DNA of 39,747 bases from JAWCQZ01 sp964486625 (lineage in GTDB: Archaea > Halobacteriota > Syntropharchaeia > JACQPP01): the NCBI GenBank assembly GCA_964486625.1, contig CAZANW010000009.1, positions 1 through 39,747 of the forward strand, given 5' to 3'. The notes under the pieces were generated by a model that was not told the origin of the DNA, searched no databases, and saw nothing but the letters and a program-made list of their open reading frames with translations. The position numbers were made by a program, and so were the translations under genes. Below, piece by piece: positions 1 through 6,800 of this stretch; positions within the stretch are counted from its first letter, which is position 1, and every line of letters begins with the position of its first letter.

Positions 1-17
1 CCCTGAACGACTTCGCG

Positions 18-97
18 TCATGACCCCCCGGCCTTCAGGCCGGGGTAGGTCAGTTTCACTCCGCCCTCGGGGTTGCGGCGCTGCTCCGCCGGCGCAG
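18..97 (-). mobile_element. Remnant of IS200/IS605-type tnpB 3' end with right-end hairpin
   Basis: On the minus strand an open frame ending in TGA at 18-20 encodes a tail containing EGGVKLTYPGLKAGGS. Its DNA includes a perfect 8-bp stem with a 4-nt loop at 26-45 (CCCCGGCC TTCA GGCCGGGG). A GC hairpin overlapping the last codons of tnpB is typical of the right end of IS605-family elements, where it is also part of the guide RNA scaffold. No tnpB body precedes it: the RelE-type toxin stop codon lies at 101, so only the tail is present. The call rests on hairpin plus tail pattern and could be coincidental. Confidence 0.4.
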
Positions 98-100
98 GAA

Positions 101-367
101 CTAACGCCCCGCCCGATAGGCCCGGTCGTGATGCTCCACCAGGACGAACTCCACCGCATCGCCCTCGACCCTGAACAGGACGACGAAAGGCCCCACGTGG
201 ACCCTCCGGAGTCCTTTGAGCGGCCCCCGCAGGGGCTTGTAGACCTCCGGCTCCCCAAGGATTTCCTCCATCTTCTTCCCGATGCGCTCGAAGAGGAGCC
301 GGTCGCGCTTCGCAAGTTTCCGGAGGGCGCGGTCGAAGTGCGGGGAGAGGACGGCCCGGTAGGCCAT
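101..367 (-). CDS. RelE/ParE-family type II toxin
   Basis: An 88-residue protein with the RelE/ParE toxin pattern. The N-terminal helix region (FDRALRKLAKRD) is followed by a second helix (FERIGKKMEEIL), then beta strands with RRVHVGPFVVLFRVEGD and a C-terminal VEHHDRAYR. Family members are small cytoplasmic ribosome-dependent mRNA nucleases or gyrase inhibitors; which applies cannot be told from sequence. The start is the ATG at 365-367, five bases after the upstream antitoxin stop. A longer GTG-initiated frame to 523 would overlap the antitoxin completely and is not favoured. The pair forms a compact toxin-antitoxin operon next to a likely IS605 remnant, suggesting an accessory locus. Confidence 0.82.
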   Translation of the reverse strand: MAYRAVLSPHFDRALRKLAKRDRLLFERIGKKMEEILGEPEVYKPLRGPLKGLRRVHVGPFVVLFRVEGDAVEFVLVEHHDRAYRAGR

Positions 368-372
368 GGGCC

Positions 373-573
373 TCAGAGGGAGGCCAGATAGGACTGGAGT
401 TCTTTGCGGTTTTTGAGGGCGACGCCCCTCCCCTGCGCCAGCGCGCGGCGCGCGCGCCGGACCCGGCGCACGAAGTCGGGCCGGAACTGCTCCCGGGTGT
501 CCTCGTAGAGGATGCGGGCGCACTCTTTGAGGAAATCATACTCCTTGCGCGGGACCGCGACGACCTCGGCCAT
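373..573 (-). CDS. RelB-like antitoxin of the RelE pair
   Basis: A 66-residue charged protein that begins MAEVVAVPRKEYDFLKE, a pattern of archaeal antitoxins partnered with RelE toxins. The N-terminal strand and helix would form the dimer/DNA-binding part. The Arg-rich C-terminal half (RRVRRARRALAQ) would wrap the toxin. It is the first gene of the operon, as usual for antitoxins, and would autoregulate it with the toxin. A TATA box centred about 26 bp upstream suggests a leaderless transcript. The family call rests mainly on gene pairing and the N-terminal pattern. Confidence 0.72.
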   Translation of the reverse strand: MAEVVAVPRKEYDFLKECARILYEDTREQFRPDFVRRVRRARRALAQGRGVALKNRKELQSYLASL

Positions 574-596
574 CCAAGAAACTCGGCCTCCCGGGT

Positions 597-603
597 TATA
601 ATT
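597..603 (-). promoter_or_regulatory. TATA box of the toxin-antitoxin operon
   Basis: Minus-strand AATTATAA in otherwise GC-rich DNA, centred about 26 bp before the antitoxin ATG. This is the spacing expected for an archaeal TATA box driving a leaderless mRNA. Confidence 0.6.
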
Positions 604-607
604 TTTG

Positions 608-1351
608 CTACCGCGCGTCGCGGATTTGCCCCTTCAGGAACTCCCGGCACCGCTCCACCGCCCCCCGGTCGGTGGAGGCCATCTTCAGTTTCACGAACCA
701 TCGGGGTTTCCCGTCCTCCTCGGTCCGGACCGGGTAGGAGCCGATGCGGACCTCCGGGAACCGCTTCACCGCCTCCGCGAGGACGGGGGTGATTTCGACC
801 TCGAAGCGGCTCGTGGCGAGCCACTCGGTGTGGAGGGGCGGTCCCGTGAACCGGTCGGCCACCAGGGGAAACATCGCCTCCATCTCTCGCGGGACGCCGG
901 GCAGGACCACCACGTTCTCGACGATAAACCCCGGGGCCGCGCCGACCGGGTTCTTGATGGCCTCCGCCCCCTCGGGCAGGGTCGCCATCACCATGTTCAT
1001 CTCCAGCAACTTCCCGCTGAACCGCGCCCGGAGGAGGGCCTCCGCTTCCGGATTCCGGACCAGTTTCCGGCCGAAGGCGGCCGCGACCCCCTCGCGGGTC
1101 ACGTCGTCGGGGGTCGCCCCGAGGCCCCCGGTGACCAGGATGTGGTCGGGGAGCGGCCCCGGAGACGGCGGCTCCCCCCGCTCCATGCGGATGGCCCGGA
1201 CAATCACCTCCACGTCGTCGGAGACCGTGACCATCCGCACGACGGGGACCCCCCGCTTCCGCATCACCTGGGCGAGCCACCGGGCGTTGGTGTTGAGGAT
1301 GTCCCCGGCCAGAATCTCGTCCCCGATGGTGAGCAGGGAGGCGGTGGGCAT
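608..1351 (-). CDS. CinA-like / molybdopterin-binding domain protein
   Basis: A 247-residue protein with the MoCF (MoaB/MogA-like) fold found at the N terminus of CinA. It has TIGDEILAGDILNTNARWLA near residue 8 and the substrate-loop pattern LVTGGLGATPDDVTRE near residues 93-108. Standalone archaeal members of this length lack the C-terminal CinA deamidase domain. They are annotated as nicotinamide-nucleotide or molybdopterin-binding proteins, and the true substrate is uncertain. The ATG at 1351 directly precedes the conserved first strand. No adjacent molybdenum-cofactor genes are present and no clear TATA box lies 26 bp upstream. Confidence 0.85.
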   Translation of the reverse strand: MPTASLLTIGDEILAGDILNTNARWLAQVMRKRGVPVVRMVTVSDDVEVIVRAIRMERGEPPSPGPLPDHILVTGGLGATPDDVTREGVAAAFGRKLVRNPEAEALLRARFSGKLLEMNMVMATLPEGAEAIKNPVGAAPGFIVENVVVLPGVPREMEAMFPLVADRFTGPPLHTEWLATSRFEVEITPVLAEAVKRFPEVRIGSYPVRTEEDGKPRWFVKLKMASTDRGAVERCREFLKGQIRDAR

Positions 1352-1525
1352 GGGGCCCGATGCGCCTCGCCGAACCTTCCGCTTTCGCCACCGCGAGGGG
1401 GCCCGGTGTGGTCCCTGTCAACGGGGTGTTGATGGAGCGGCCATCCACCGCTCCCGGTTTTCTGCGGCCGGTGTGGAGAGGTGCTGTGAATGAACGACAG
1501 GGGTCTAAGACTTTTTTGAAGAAAG

Positions 1526-1534
1526 TTTATATAT
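1526..1534 (+). promoter_or_regulatory. Upstream TATA box (TTTATATAT) preceded by a GAAAG BRE-like element
   Basis: TTTATATAT directly follows GAAAG, matching archaeal BRE plus TATA. The predicted start is near 1556-1560, about 140 bases before the winged-helix ATG, so it would produce a long leader or a separate short RNA. Confidence 0.5.
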
Positions 1535-1615
1535 GGGCTTTTTTTGGCAGGAACGGTGTCAATCGCTGTTGATGAGCCACAATAACAGTTTTAAAGCCGA
1601 TTTCTAACCGAAATA

Positions 1616-1623
1616 CATATATA
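1616..1623 (+). promoter_or_regulatory. Proximal TATA box (ACATATATA) for the winged-helix gene
   Basis: The second TATA-like element, within GAAATACATATATACC. The predicted start near 1645 gives a leader of about 55 nt, longer than for most genes in this window. The leader contains the inverted repeat at 1670-1691. Confidence 0.55.
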
Positions 1624-1669
1624 CCAGGTGGGTCTTACTTCACACCTTCACACGGTGAGGGGATGGATA

Positions 1670-1691
1670 GGGGACGGGCCCGCCCGTCCCC
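1670..1691 (+). repeat. Perfect 10-bp inverted repeat just upstream of the winged-helix ATG
   Basis: GGGGACGGGC, a 2-base CC spacer, then GCCCGTCCCC. The right arm ends 9 bases before the ATG at 1701. In DNA it could be an operator for the downstream regulator. In RNA it would form a very stable hairpin next to the start codon. Confidence 0.7.
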
Positions 1692-1700
1692 TTCACAATC

Positions 1701-2165
1701 ATGAAAATCACCATCCAGGTGTCGGATGAGCAGGGCACGGTCGCCCAGAAGGAGATTACCATCCGCCCCGAGGAGGCGGGGCTCCTCCAGAAGAAACTCG
1801 AGGAGGCGTTCGCCTTCCTCCGCCGGGAGGCTCCTCCGATGGTCCGGCGCCGGGACGCCGTGCCGGCCGGTCCCGAGGAGGCCCTCTATCCCGAACCTCC
1901 CGGCCGCCCCTCCCACCTGACCGTCATGGAGACCCTGCAGGGGCTGTTGGAGACCGACTTCCCTCAGGTGTGGTTCACCTCCCAGGACGTCCAGGGCAGT
2001 TTCCGGGAGGCCCACGGGGCCGTCAGTTTGAGCACCGTCTCCACCTACCTGGCCCGCCTCCACCGGGCCGGGGTCCTGGAGCGGGGCGGGAACCGGCGGC
2101 GGTGGGCCTACCGCCTCGCCGCGGGCCGGGCCCCGGGCGGCGCCCGCGAAATCACCCTGCCGTAG
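1701..2165 (+). CDS. Winged-helix transcriptional regulator-like protein
   Basis: A 154-residue soluble protein. Residues 1-45 (MKITIQVSDEQGTVAQKEIT, then a helix EEAGLLQKKLEEAFAFLRR) form a strand-rich start plus a probable dimerisation helix. A Pro-rich linker follows. Residues about 74-145 look like a winged-helix domain: METLQGLLETD, TSQDVQGSFREA, LSTVSTYLARLHRAGVLE as recognition helix, then the wing RGGNRRRWAYRL. The pattern suggests a DNA-binding regulator, but target and ligand are unknown. Its unusually long AT-rich upstream region and palindrome suggest autoregulation. It is convergent with the vWA gene. Confidence 0.68.
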   Translation: MKITIQVSDEQGTVAQKEITIRPEEAGLLQKKLEEAFAFLRREAPPMVRRRDAVPAGPEEALYPEPPGRPSHLTVMETLQGLLETDFPQVWFTSQDVQGSFREAHGAVSLSTVSTYLARLHRAGVLERGGNRRRWAYRLAAGRAPGGAREITLP

Positions 2166-2228
2166 AGAAGAGTCGTCCGTCGCGAGAACCCGAGCGACCC
2201 TCTTGTTTCTCCGGCCGCCGCGGGCTCT

Positions 2229-3194
2229 TCAGGTCCCGCCCGACAGCAGGTGCTTGCCCTCGCTCTCCTCCCAGCGGCGGAGGAGGCGCGCCACCCCCCC
2301 GAAGAGGGCCTCCAGGAGGTGCTCGGTCTCCTTGACCGGCGACACCTCGGCCCCCATGCGGGCCAGCCGCTCCGCGAAGGAGACGGCGTCGTACTCCCCG
2401 ACGCGGAACCGGGCAAGCCGCTCGTCGGTGAGGATGGGGACCCAGACGACTCCAGTCCCCCCCGCCAGCAGTTTCCGGACCTGGACGAGGGCCCGCCGCT
2501 GGATTTCCACGTCCTCCTCGGCGACCTGGCGCCCCGTCTCGGGGACCCCGTCGGTGAGGACGACCACGACGCGCGTCCCCCCCGAGGAGTTCCACGGGTG
2601 GCGCAGGAGGGCGTCGAGGGCGAGGTCGAGGCGCGTCCCTCCCGAGCCGTTCCTCCCCAGCAGGGTCCGGTAGATGTCCATCCGGCGCAAATAGGGGCCC
2701 GCGACCCCCGAGCCGAAGGCGGCGAAGAGGAGGTCCGCCTCCCGCCCGAACCCCTCCAGGAGGCAGAGGGCCCCAACCTTGGCCCCGGTCTGGGGAGCGG
2801 TCTCCTCGGTCAGCGGCTTGTAGGGGAAGTACTGGTTCCTCCACCGGGCGGTCATCGAGGAGGAGTCATCGTAGAGGATGCCCAGTTTCAACCGGCGGGT
2901 GAGGCGGAGGCGGACCCGGGCCGCGACGGCGTCCGTGCTCCGCCCCCGCGTGAGGAACTGGGGGATGGTCTGGGAGACCGAGATGGCCCCCTCCCCCCGG
3001 TAGGGGCGGAAGGCGACCCGGGTCGAGAGGAGGCCCGCCTGGTGGGTCCTCCGCATCACGGTGCGGCCCGCGCCCCGGCACTCCGCGAGCAGTTTCTGGA
3101 GGGAGCGCTCGTCCTCCGGGTGCTGCATGCAGTGGACGCAGAGGGACCAGAGGGGCTGGATGCTCCACGGGGCGGCGAGGGTCTCGGAAGCCAT
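2229..3194 (-). CDS. von Willebrand factor A domain protein
   Basis: A 321-residue protein without an evident signal peptide or membrane segment. A vWA domain spans about 100-310 and has a complete MIDAS metal site: D109-x-S111-x-S113 in YDDSSSM, T187 in SGGTRLD, and D215 in VVVLTDGVP. The N-terminal 95 residues are unassigned and include LCVHCMQHP, a CxxC pair plus His that might bind metal. Such vWA proteins often work with MoxR-type AAA+ ATPases as metal-dependent assembly factors, but no MoxR gene is nearby. It diverges from the isoprenoid operon with only 36 bp between start codons. Its specific role is unknown. Confidence 0.8.
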   Translation of the reverse strand: MASETLAAPWSIQPLWSLCVHCMQHPEDERSLQKLLAECRGAGRTVMRRTHQAGLLSTRVAFRPYRGEGAISVSQTIPQFLTRGRSTDAVAARVRLRLTRRLKLGILYDDSSSMTARWRNQYFPYKPLTEETAPQTGAKVGALCLLEGFGREADLLFAAFGSGVAGPYLRRMDIYRTLLGRNGSGGTRLDLALDALLRHPWNSSGGTRVVVVLTDGVPETGRQVAEEDVEIQRRALVQVRKLLAGGTGVVWVPILTDERLARFRVGEYDAVSFAERLARMGAEVSPVKETEHLLEALFGGVARLLRRWEESEGKHLLSGGT

Positions 3195-3200
3195 ACAACG

Positions 3201-3209
3201 CTATAGTAA
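3201..3209 (+). promoter_or_regulatory. TATA box of the isoprenoid operon
   Basis: CTATAGTAA centred 26 bp upstream of the mevalonate kinase ATG, consistent with a leaderless polycistronic mRNA. The element sits in the 36-bp space shared with the divergent vWA gene. Confidence 0.55.
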
Positions 3210-3230
3210 TGCCCGCCCCTCGACATACCG

Positions 3231-4109
3231 ATGGCGGTCGCATCGGCCCCCGGCCGGGTCTGCCTCCTGGGGGAGCACGCGGTGGTCTACGGGGAGCCCG
3301 CCCTGGCGTGCGCCATCTCCCTCCGGACCCGCGTCGAGGCGCGGGAGGCGCGCGGGACCTCCCTCCTCCCCCGCGCGGCGGCCCGCAGCCCCTACGTCCG
3401 GGAGGCCCTCGCCCTCCTCCGGGAGGAGGGCCCCTTCCCCGGCCTCCGCCTTCGCATCTTCTCCGACATCCCTCCGGGCCGCGGCCTCGCCTCGTCGGCC
3501 GCCCTCTCCGTCGCCCTCCTCGGAGCCGCGGGGGCCGCCCTGGGCCGGAGGGCCAAGCCGCAGGAGATGGCCGCTCGCGCGCGCGAGGTGGAGCGGCGGG
3601 TCCAGGGGCGGGCCAGCCCCATGGACACCCTCGTCTCCACTCTGGGCGGCGCAAGACTCATTCCGGGGGGGAACGCCTTGCCCCTGCCACGCTGCTCCAT
3701 CGTTCTCGGCGACTCGGGGGAGAGGGGTAACACCGGGACCCTGGTGGCGCGGGTGGCGGCGCTGCGGCGCTTCCCCTCGGCCCGGGAGACGCTGGGAATC
3801 ATCGGGAATCTCACAAGGCGCGGTGCGCGGGCGTTGCGCGGCGGCGACCTGGAGGAACTGGGGCGCCTCATGGAGGCCAACGGCTTCCTTCTCGACGCGC
3901 TCGGCGTCTCCACCCCCCGGCTCCGGGCGATGGCCGGCGGAGCGATGGAGGCCGGGGCCCTCGGGGCGAAACTCACCGGCGCGGGGGGCGGGGGATGCGT
4001 GGTGGCTCTCGCCCGGGAGCCGGGGCCGGTGACGCGCGCAATCCGGAAGGCGGGTGGCATTCCGAGGGTCGTGAAGCCGGAACCGGGCGGGCTGGTAGTC
4101 GGCCGATGA
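3231..4109 (+). CDS. mvk: Mevalonate kinase
   Basis: A 292-residue GHMP kinase that phosphorylates mevalonate to 5-phosphomevalonate with ATP, the committed kinase step toward archaeal isoprenoid lipids. Motif 1 is PGRVCLLGEHAVVYG (7-21). The phosphate-binding loop is PPGRGLASSAAL (81-92). The catalytic Asp lies in SPMDTLVSTLGG (D132). The C-terminal Gly-rich motif is KLTGAGGGG (247-255). GEHAVVYG identifies mevalonate kinase rather than the decarboxylase-like mevalonate-3-kinase of Thermoplasma. Length is normal for archaea. Its stop overlaps the next start as ATGA, so it is the first gene of a tightly coupled four-gene operon. Confidence 0.95.
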   Translation: MAVASAPGRVCLLGEHAVVYGEPALACAISLRTRVEAREARGTSLLPRAAARSPYVREALALLREEGPFPGLRLRIFSDIPPGRGLASSAALSVALLGAAGAALGRRAKPQEMAARAREVERRVQGRASPMDTLVSTLGGARLIPGGNALPLPRCSIVLGDSGERGNTGTLVARVAALRRFPSARETLGIIGNLTRRGARALRGGDLEELGRLMEANGFLLDALGVSTPRLRAMAGGAMEAGALGAKLTGAGGGGCVVALAREPGPVTRAIRKAGGIPRVVKPEPGGLVVGR

Positions 4110-4783
4110 TAGTCCTCAAACTCGGGGGGAGCCTCCTCACATCGGGCGACCGGAGGCCCCGGGTCCGCCGGGAGGTCCTCGGCCGCATCGCCCGTGAGCT
4201 GAAAGGCCATCCGCCTCTCATCCTCGTCCACGGCGCCGGCTCCTTCGGCCACGGCCCGGTCGAGCGCGGCGAGCCGCCCTGGAGGGTCCACCGCTCGGTC
4301 CTCGCCCTCGACCGCGAAGTGTGCGACGGGCTGGCCCGCGCCGGACTCGCGCCGGTCCCCGTGGACCCCTTCAGCGCGGGGGGCCTCGCGGGGCTGAAGG
4401 AGCCCGTCCGCAGGGTCCTCGCGGCGGGGTTCCTGCCGGTGCTCTACGGCGCCGTCGTCCCCTCCCACGAGGGCTTCCGGGTCCTCTCGGGCGACCGCAT
4501 CGTCTCCCATCTCGCCCTCGCCCTCGGGGCCCGCAGGGTCGGCATGGCGACAAATGTCGAAGGGGTCCTGAGAGAGGGTCGCCCCGTGCCGGTCCTCGGG
4601 CGCGGCGAGCGGGTCGATTTCTTCCCTGTGGAGGGGGATGTGACCGGAGCCATGGAAGGGAAGGTCCGCGAGTTGCGCGCCCTCGCCCGCCGGGGTGTCG
4701 CCGCCTTCGTCTTCAGCGGCGAGAGGCCTGGCAACGTCCGGAAGTTCCTCCGGGGCGGGGCGGTCGGGACGGGGATTCGATGA
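4106..4783 (+). CDS. ipk: Isopentenyl phosphate kinase
   Basis: A 225-residue amino-acid-kinase-fold enzyme that phosphorylates isopentenyl phosphate to isopentenyl diphosphate, the last kinase of the archaeal mevalonate route. It starts MIVLKLGGSLLT with the ATP-binding Lys and Gly loop. HGAGSFGH carries the characteristic catalytic His near residues 40-47, and the C-terminal half has the nucleotide-binding TNVEGVL. The ATG at 4106 overlaps the mevalonate kinase stop; a longer upstream frame has no homology-like sequence. With mevalonate kinase present and no diphosphomevalonate decarboxylase seen here, the window fits an IPK-type pathway, but the middle enzymes must be elsewhere. Confidence 0.95.
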   Translation: MIVLKLGGSLLTSGDRRPRVRREVLGRIARELKGHPPLILVHGAGSFGHGPVERGEPPWRVHRSVLALDREVCDGLARAGLAPVPVDPFSAGGLAGLKEPVRRVLAAGFLPVLYGAVVPSHEGFRVLSGDRIVSHLALALGARRVGMATNVEGVLREGRPVPVLGRGERVDFFPVEGDVTGAMEGKVRELRALARRGVAAFVFSGERPGNVRKFLRGGAVGTGIR

Positions 4784-5847
4784 AGAAATCGAAGCAGACG
4801 TCCAAGCGGAAACTGGAGCACATCCGCATCCTCGCGACCCGGAACGACGTGGAGGGGCCCCCCTTCTTCCACGAGGTCCGCCTCCTCCACAACGCCCTCC
4901 CGGAGATCGACCGCGAAGAGATTTCTCTGGAAACGAAATTTCTTGACAAGACCCTCCGCCTCCCCCTCCTCATCGCCTCGATGACCGGCGGCCACCCCGC
5001 CACCGAGAAAATCAACGCCCGGCTGGCGAGGGCCGCCCAGAAGGCCTCCGTCGGCATCGGGGTCGGCTCCCAGCGGGCGGCCCTCGAAGACAAGTCCCTG
5101 GTCCAGTCCTACCGGGTGGTCCGGGAGATGGCCCCCGACGCCTTCGTCTACGGGAACATCGGGGTCCCGCAACTCCGGAAATACGGCCCCGAGGGGGTCC
5201 AGCGGGTGATTGACATGATTGAGGCCGACGCCGTCGCCATCCACCTGAACTTCCTCCAGGAGGCGGTCCAGCCCGAGGGGGACGTCCAGGCGCGGGGCTG
5301 CCTGGAGATGGTGGAGAGGGTGTGCAAGGGGGTGAACCGGCCGGTGATTGTCAAGGAAACCGGGGCGGGGCTGAGCCGCGAGGTGGCGGAGGCGCTGAAG
5401 CGGGCCGGCGTTGCCGCCCTCGACGTCGGGGGCCTCGGGGGGACCAACTTCGCCCCCGTCGAGGCCTTCCGGGCGAGGGCCCGGGGAAACGCCCTCCAAG
5501 AGGACCTCGGGGGGGTTTTCCGCACCTGGGGCATCCCCACGCCGGTCTCCATCGTCGAGTGCCGCTCCGCGGGCCTGCCGCTCGTCGCCACCGGGGGCGT
5601 CCGGACCGGCCTCGACGCCGCCAAGGCCATCGCCCTCGGGGCGACCGCGGCCTCGGCGGGCCTCCCCTTCATGCGGGCGGCCCTGAAGGGCGAATCGGAG
5701 GTGGAGAGGCTCCTCCAGTTCATGGAGGCCGAACTCCGGACCGCCTGCTTCCTCACCGGCTGCCGGACCCCCGGGGACCTGCGGAGGCAGTTAGTCCTCT
5801 TCACGGGGACGACACGGGAGATTCTCCAGCAGAGGGGGTTGTTGTGA
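4780..5847 (+). CDS. fni: Type 2 isopentenyl-diphosphate delta-isomerase
   Basis: A 355-residue FMN-dependent TIM-barrel enzyme that interconverts IPP and DMAPP; type 2 is the usual archaeal form. Visible family motifs include IASMTGGHPATEKIN, GSQRAALED, VYGNIGVPQL, the active-site segment HLNFLQEAVQPEGD, VKETGAGLSREVA, DVGGLGGTNFAPVE and the phosphate/flavin loop ATGGVRTGLDAAKAIALGA. Length is typical. The ATG at 4780 overlaps the IPK stop by ATGA, and its own stop overlaps the next GTG start. It is independent of the type 1 Nudix isomerase. Confidence 0.95.
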   Translation: MKKSKQTSKRKLEHIRILATRNDVEGPPFFHEVRLLHNALPEIDREEISLETKFLDKTLRLPLLIASMTGGHPATEKINARLARAAQKASVGIGVGSQRAALEDKSLVQSYRVVREMAPDAFVYGNIGVPQLRKYGPEGVQRVIDMIEADAVAIHLNFLQEAVQPEGDVQARGCLEMVERVCKGVNRPVIVKETGAGLSREVAEALKRAGVAALDVGGLGGTNFAPVEAFRARARGNALQEDLGGVFRTWGIPTPVSIVECRSAGLPLVATGGVRTGLDAAKAIALGATAASAGLPFMRAALKGESEVERLLQFMEAELRTACFLTGCRTPGDLRRQLVLFTGTTREILQQRGLL

Positions 5848-6800
5848 GCGGGCCGGGGCTCCAATCCGAACTCGCCCGCCTCGCCCGCCGCGTGGACCGG
5901 GAACTGGCCCGCGGCAACGCGGTCGCCGTGCCCGACCTCTCGCGGGCCTGCGGCCACCTCCTCCGCGCGGGAGGGAAGCGGATGCGGCCCGCCCTGCTCC
6001 TCCTCTCCGGCGCCTCCGCCGGTGGCGACGCCCGCTCGCTCCTCCCGGCCGCCGCCGCCGTCGAACTGGTCCACACCTTCACCCTCATCCACGACGACAT
6101 CATGGACCGGGACACCCTGCGGCGGGGGGTCCCCACGGTCCACGTGAAGTTCGGCCTGCCCCTCGCGATTCTCGCCGGGGACACCCTCTTCGCCCGCGCC
6201 TTCCAGGAACTGGGCGGGACCCGGGCCGACCCCGCCCGCCGGGACCGGGCCGCCTCCATGCTCGCGGAGGCGTGCGTCGAGATTTGCGAGGGGCAGGCCC
6301 TCGACATGGCGTTCGAGACGCGCTCCCGTGTGACCGAGGCGGAATACCTCCGGATGGTGGGGCTCAAGACCGCCGCCCTCCTCCGGGCCTCGGCGGGCCT
6401 CGGGGCCCTCCTCGCGGGCGGACCGCCCGCCGCCGTGGCCCGCCTCGAGGCCTACGGGTGGAACGCCGGCCTCGCCTTCCAGATTCAGGACGACATCCTG
6501 GGCCTCACCGCCACCGACGAGCGGCTCGGCAAGAGCGTGGGCATCGACCTCCAGCGCAAGAAGAAGACGCTCGTCGCCATCCACGCCGCAGCCCGGGGCT
6601 TCGACCCCAACCGGGCCGGGCGCCGGGGGGTGGCGGCCGCCCTCCGCACCCTCCGGGACCTCGGCTCCATCGACTACGCGGCCCGGCGGGCGCGCCAATT
6701 CCGGGACCGGGCGGTCCGCGCCATCGCGCCGCTGAAGGAGAGCCGGGCGAAGGAGTTGCTGCTCCAGTTCGCCAACTACACAGTGGAGCGTGGCTACTGA
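5844..6800 (+). CDS. idsA: Geranylgeranyl diphosphate synthase (short-chain polyprenyl synthase)
   Basis: A 318-residue all-helical prenyltransferase that condenses IPP onto DMAPP, GPP and FPP to give the C20 precursor of archaeal ether lipids. The first Asp-rich motif is DDIMD (84-88) and the second DDILG (216-220), followed by DERLGKSVGIDLQRKKKT. The residue five positions before the first motif is Phe79, a position that limits chain length in archaeal GGPP synthases, so a C20 product is likely but not proven. The GTG at 5844 overlaps the isomerase stop (GTGA). The stop codon abuts, without any gap, the end of the convergent surface-protein gene. Confidence 0.93.
   Translation: MSGPGLQSELARLARRVDRELARGNAVAVPDLSRACGHLLRAGGKRMRPALLLLSGASAGGDARSLLPAAAAVELVHTFTLIHDDIMDRDTLRRGVPTVHVKFGLPLAILAGDTLFARAFQELGGTRADPARRDRAASMLAEACVEICEGQALDMAFETRSRVTEAEYLRMVGLKTAALLRASAGLGALLAGGPPAAVARLEAYGWNAGLAFQIQDDILGLTATDERLGKSVGIDLQRKKKTLVAIHAAARGFDPNRAGRRGVAAALRTLRDLGSIDYAARRARQFRDRAVRAIAPLKESRAKELLLQFANYTVERGY

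Larger units (their letters stand above)
1352..1700. other. 349-bp intergenic region with an AT-rich island
   Basis: No credible coding frame lies here. The first 150 bases are GC-rich. Bases about 1507-1625 are strikingly AT-rich against a background near 70% GC and hold two T-tracts, two TATA-like elements on the plus strand and, near the downstream gene, a 22-base inverted repeat. It could carry the regulated promoter and 5' leader of the winged-helix gene, and possibly a short noncoding RNA. I saw no tRNA, convincing box C/D RNA or riboswitch core. Confidence 0.7.

Noticed and set aside
1360..1572. 70-residue plus-strand frame in the intergenic region
   Set aside because: It shows no family pattern, runs through the TATA box and has poor codon character compared with neighbours.
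1561..1625. Possible box C/D guide RNA (TTGATGA then CUGA-like)
   Set aside because: The C-box base is not a purine and no convincing D box or terminal stem is present.
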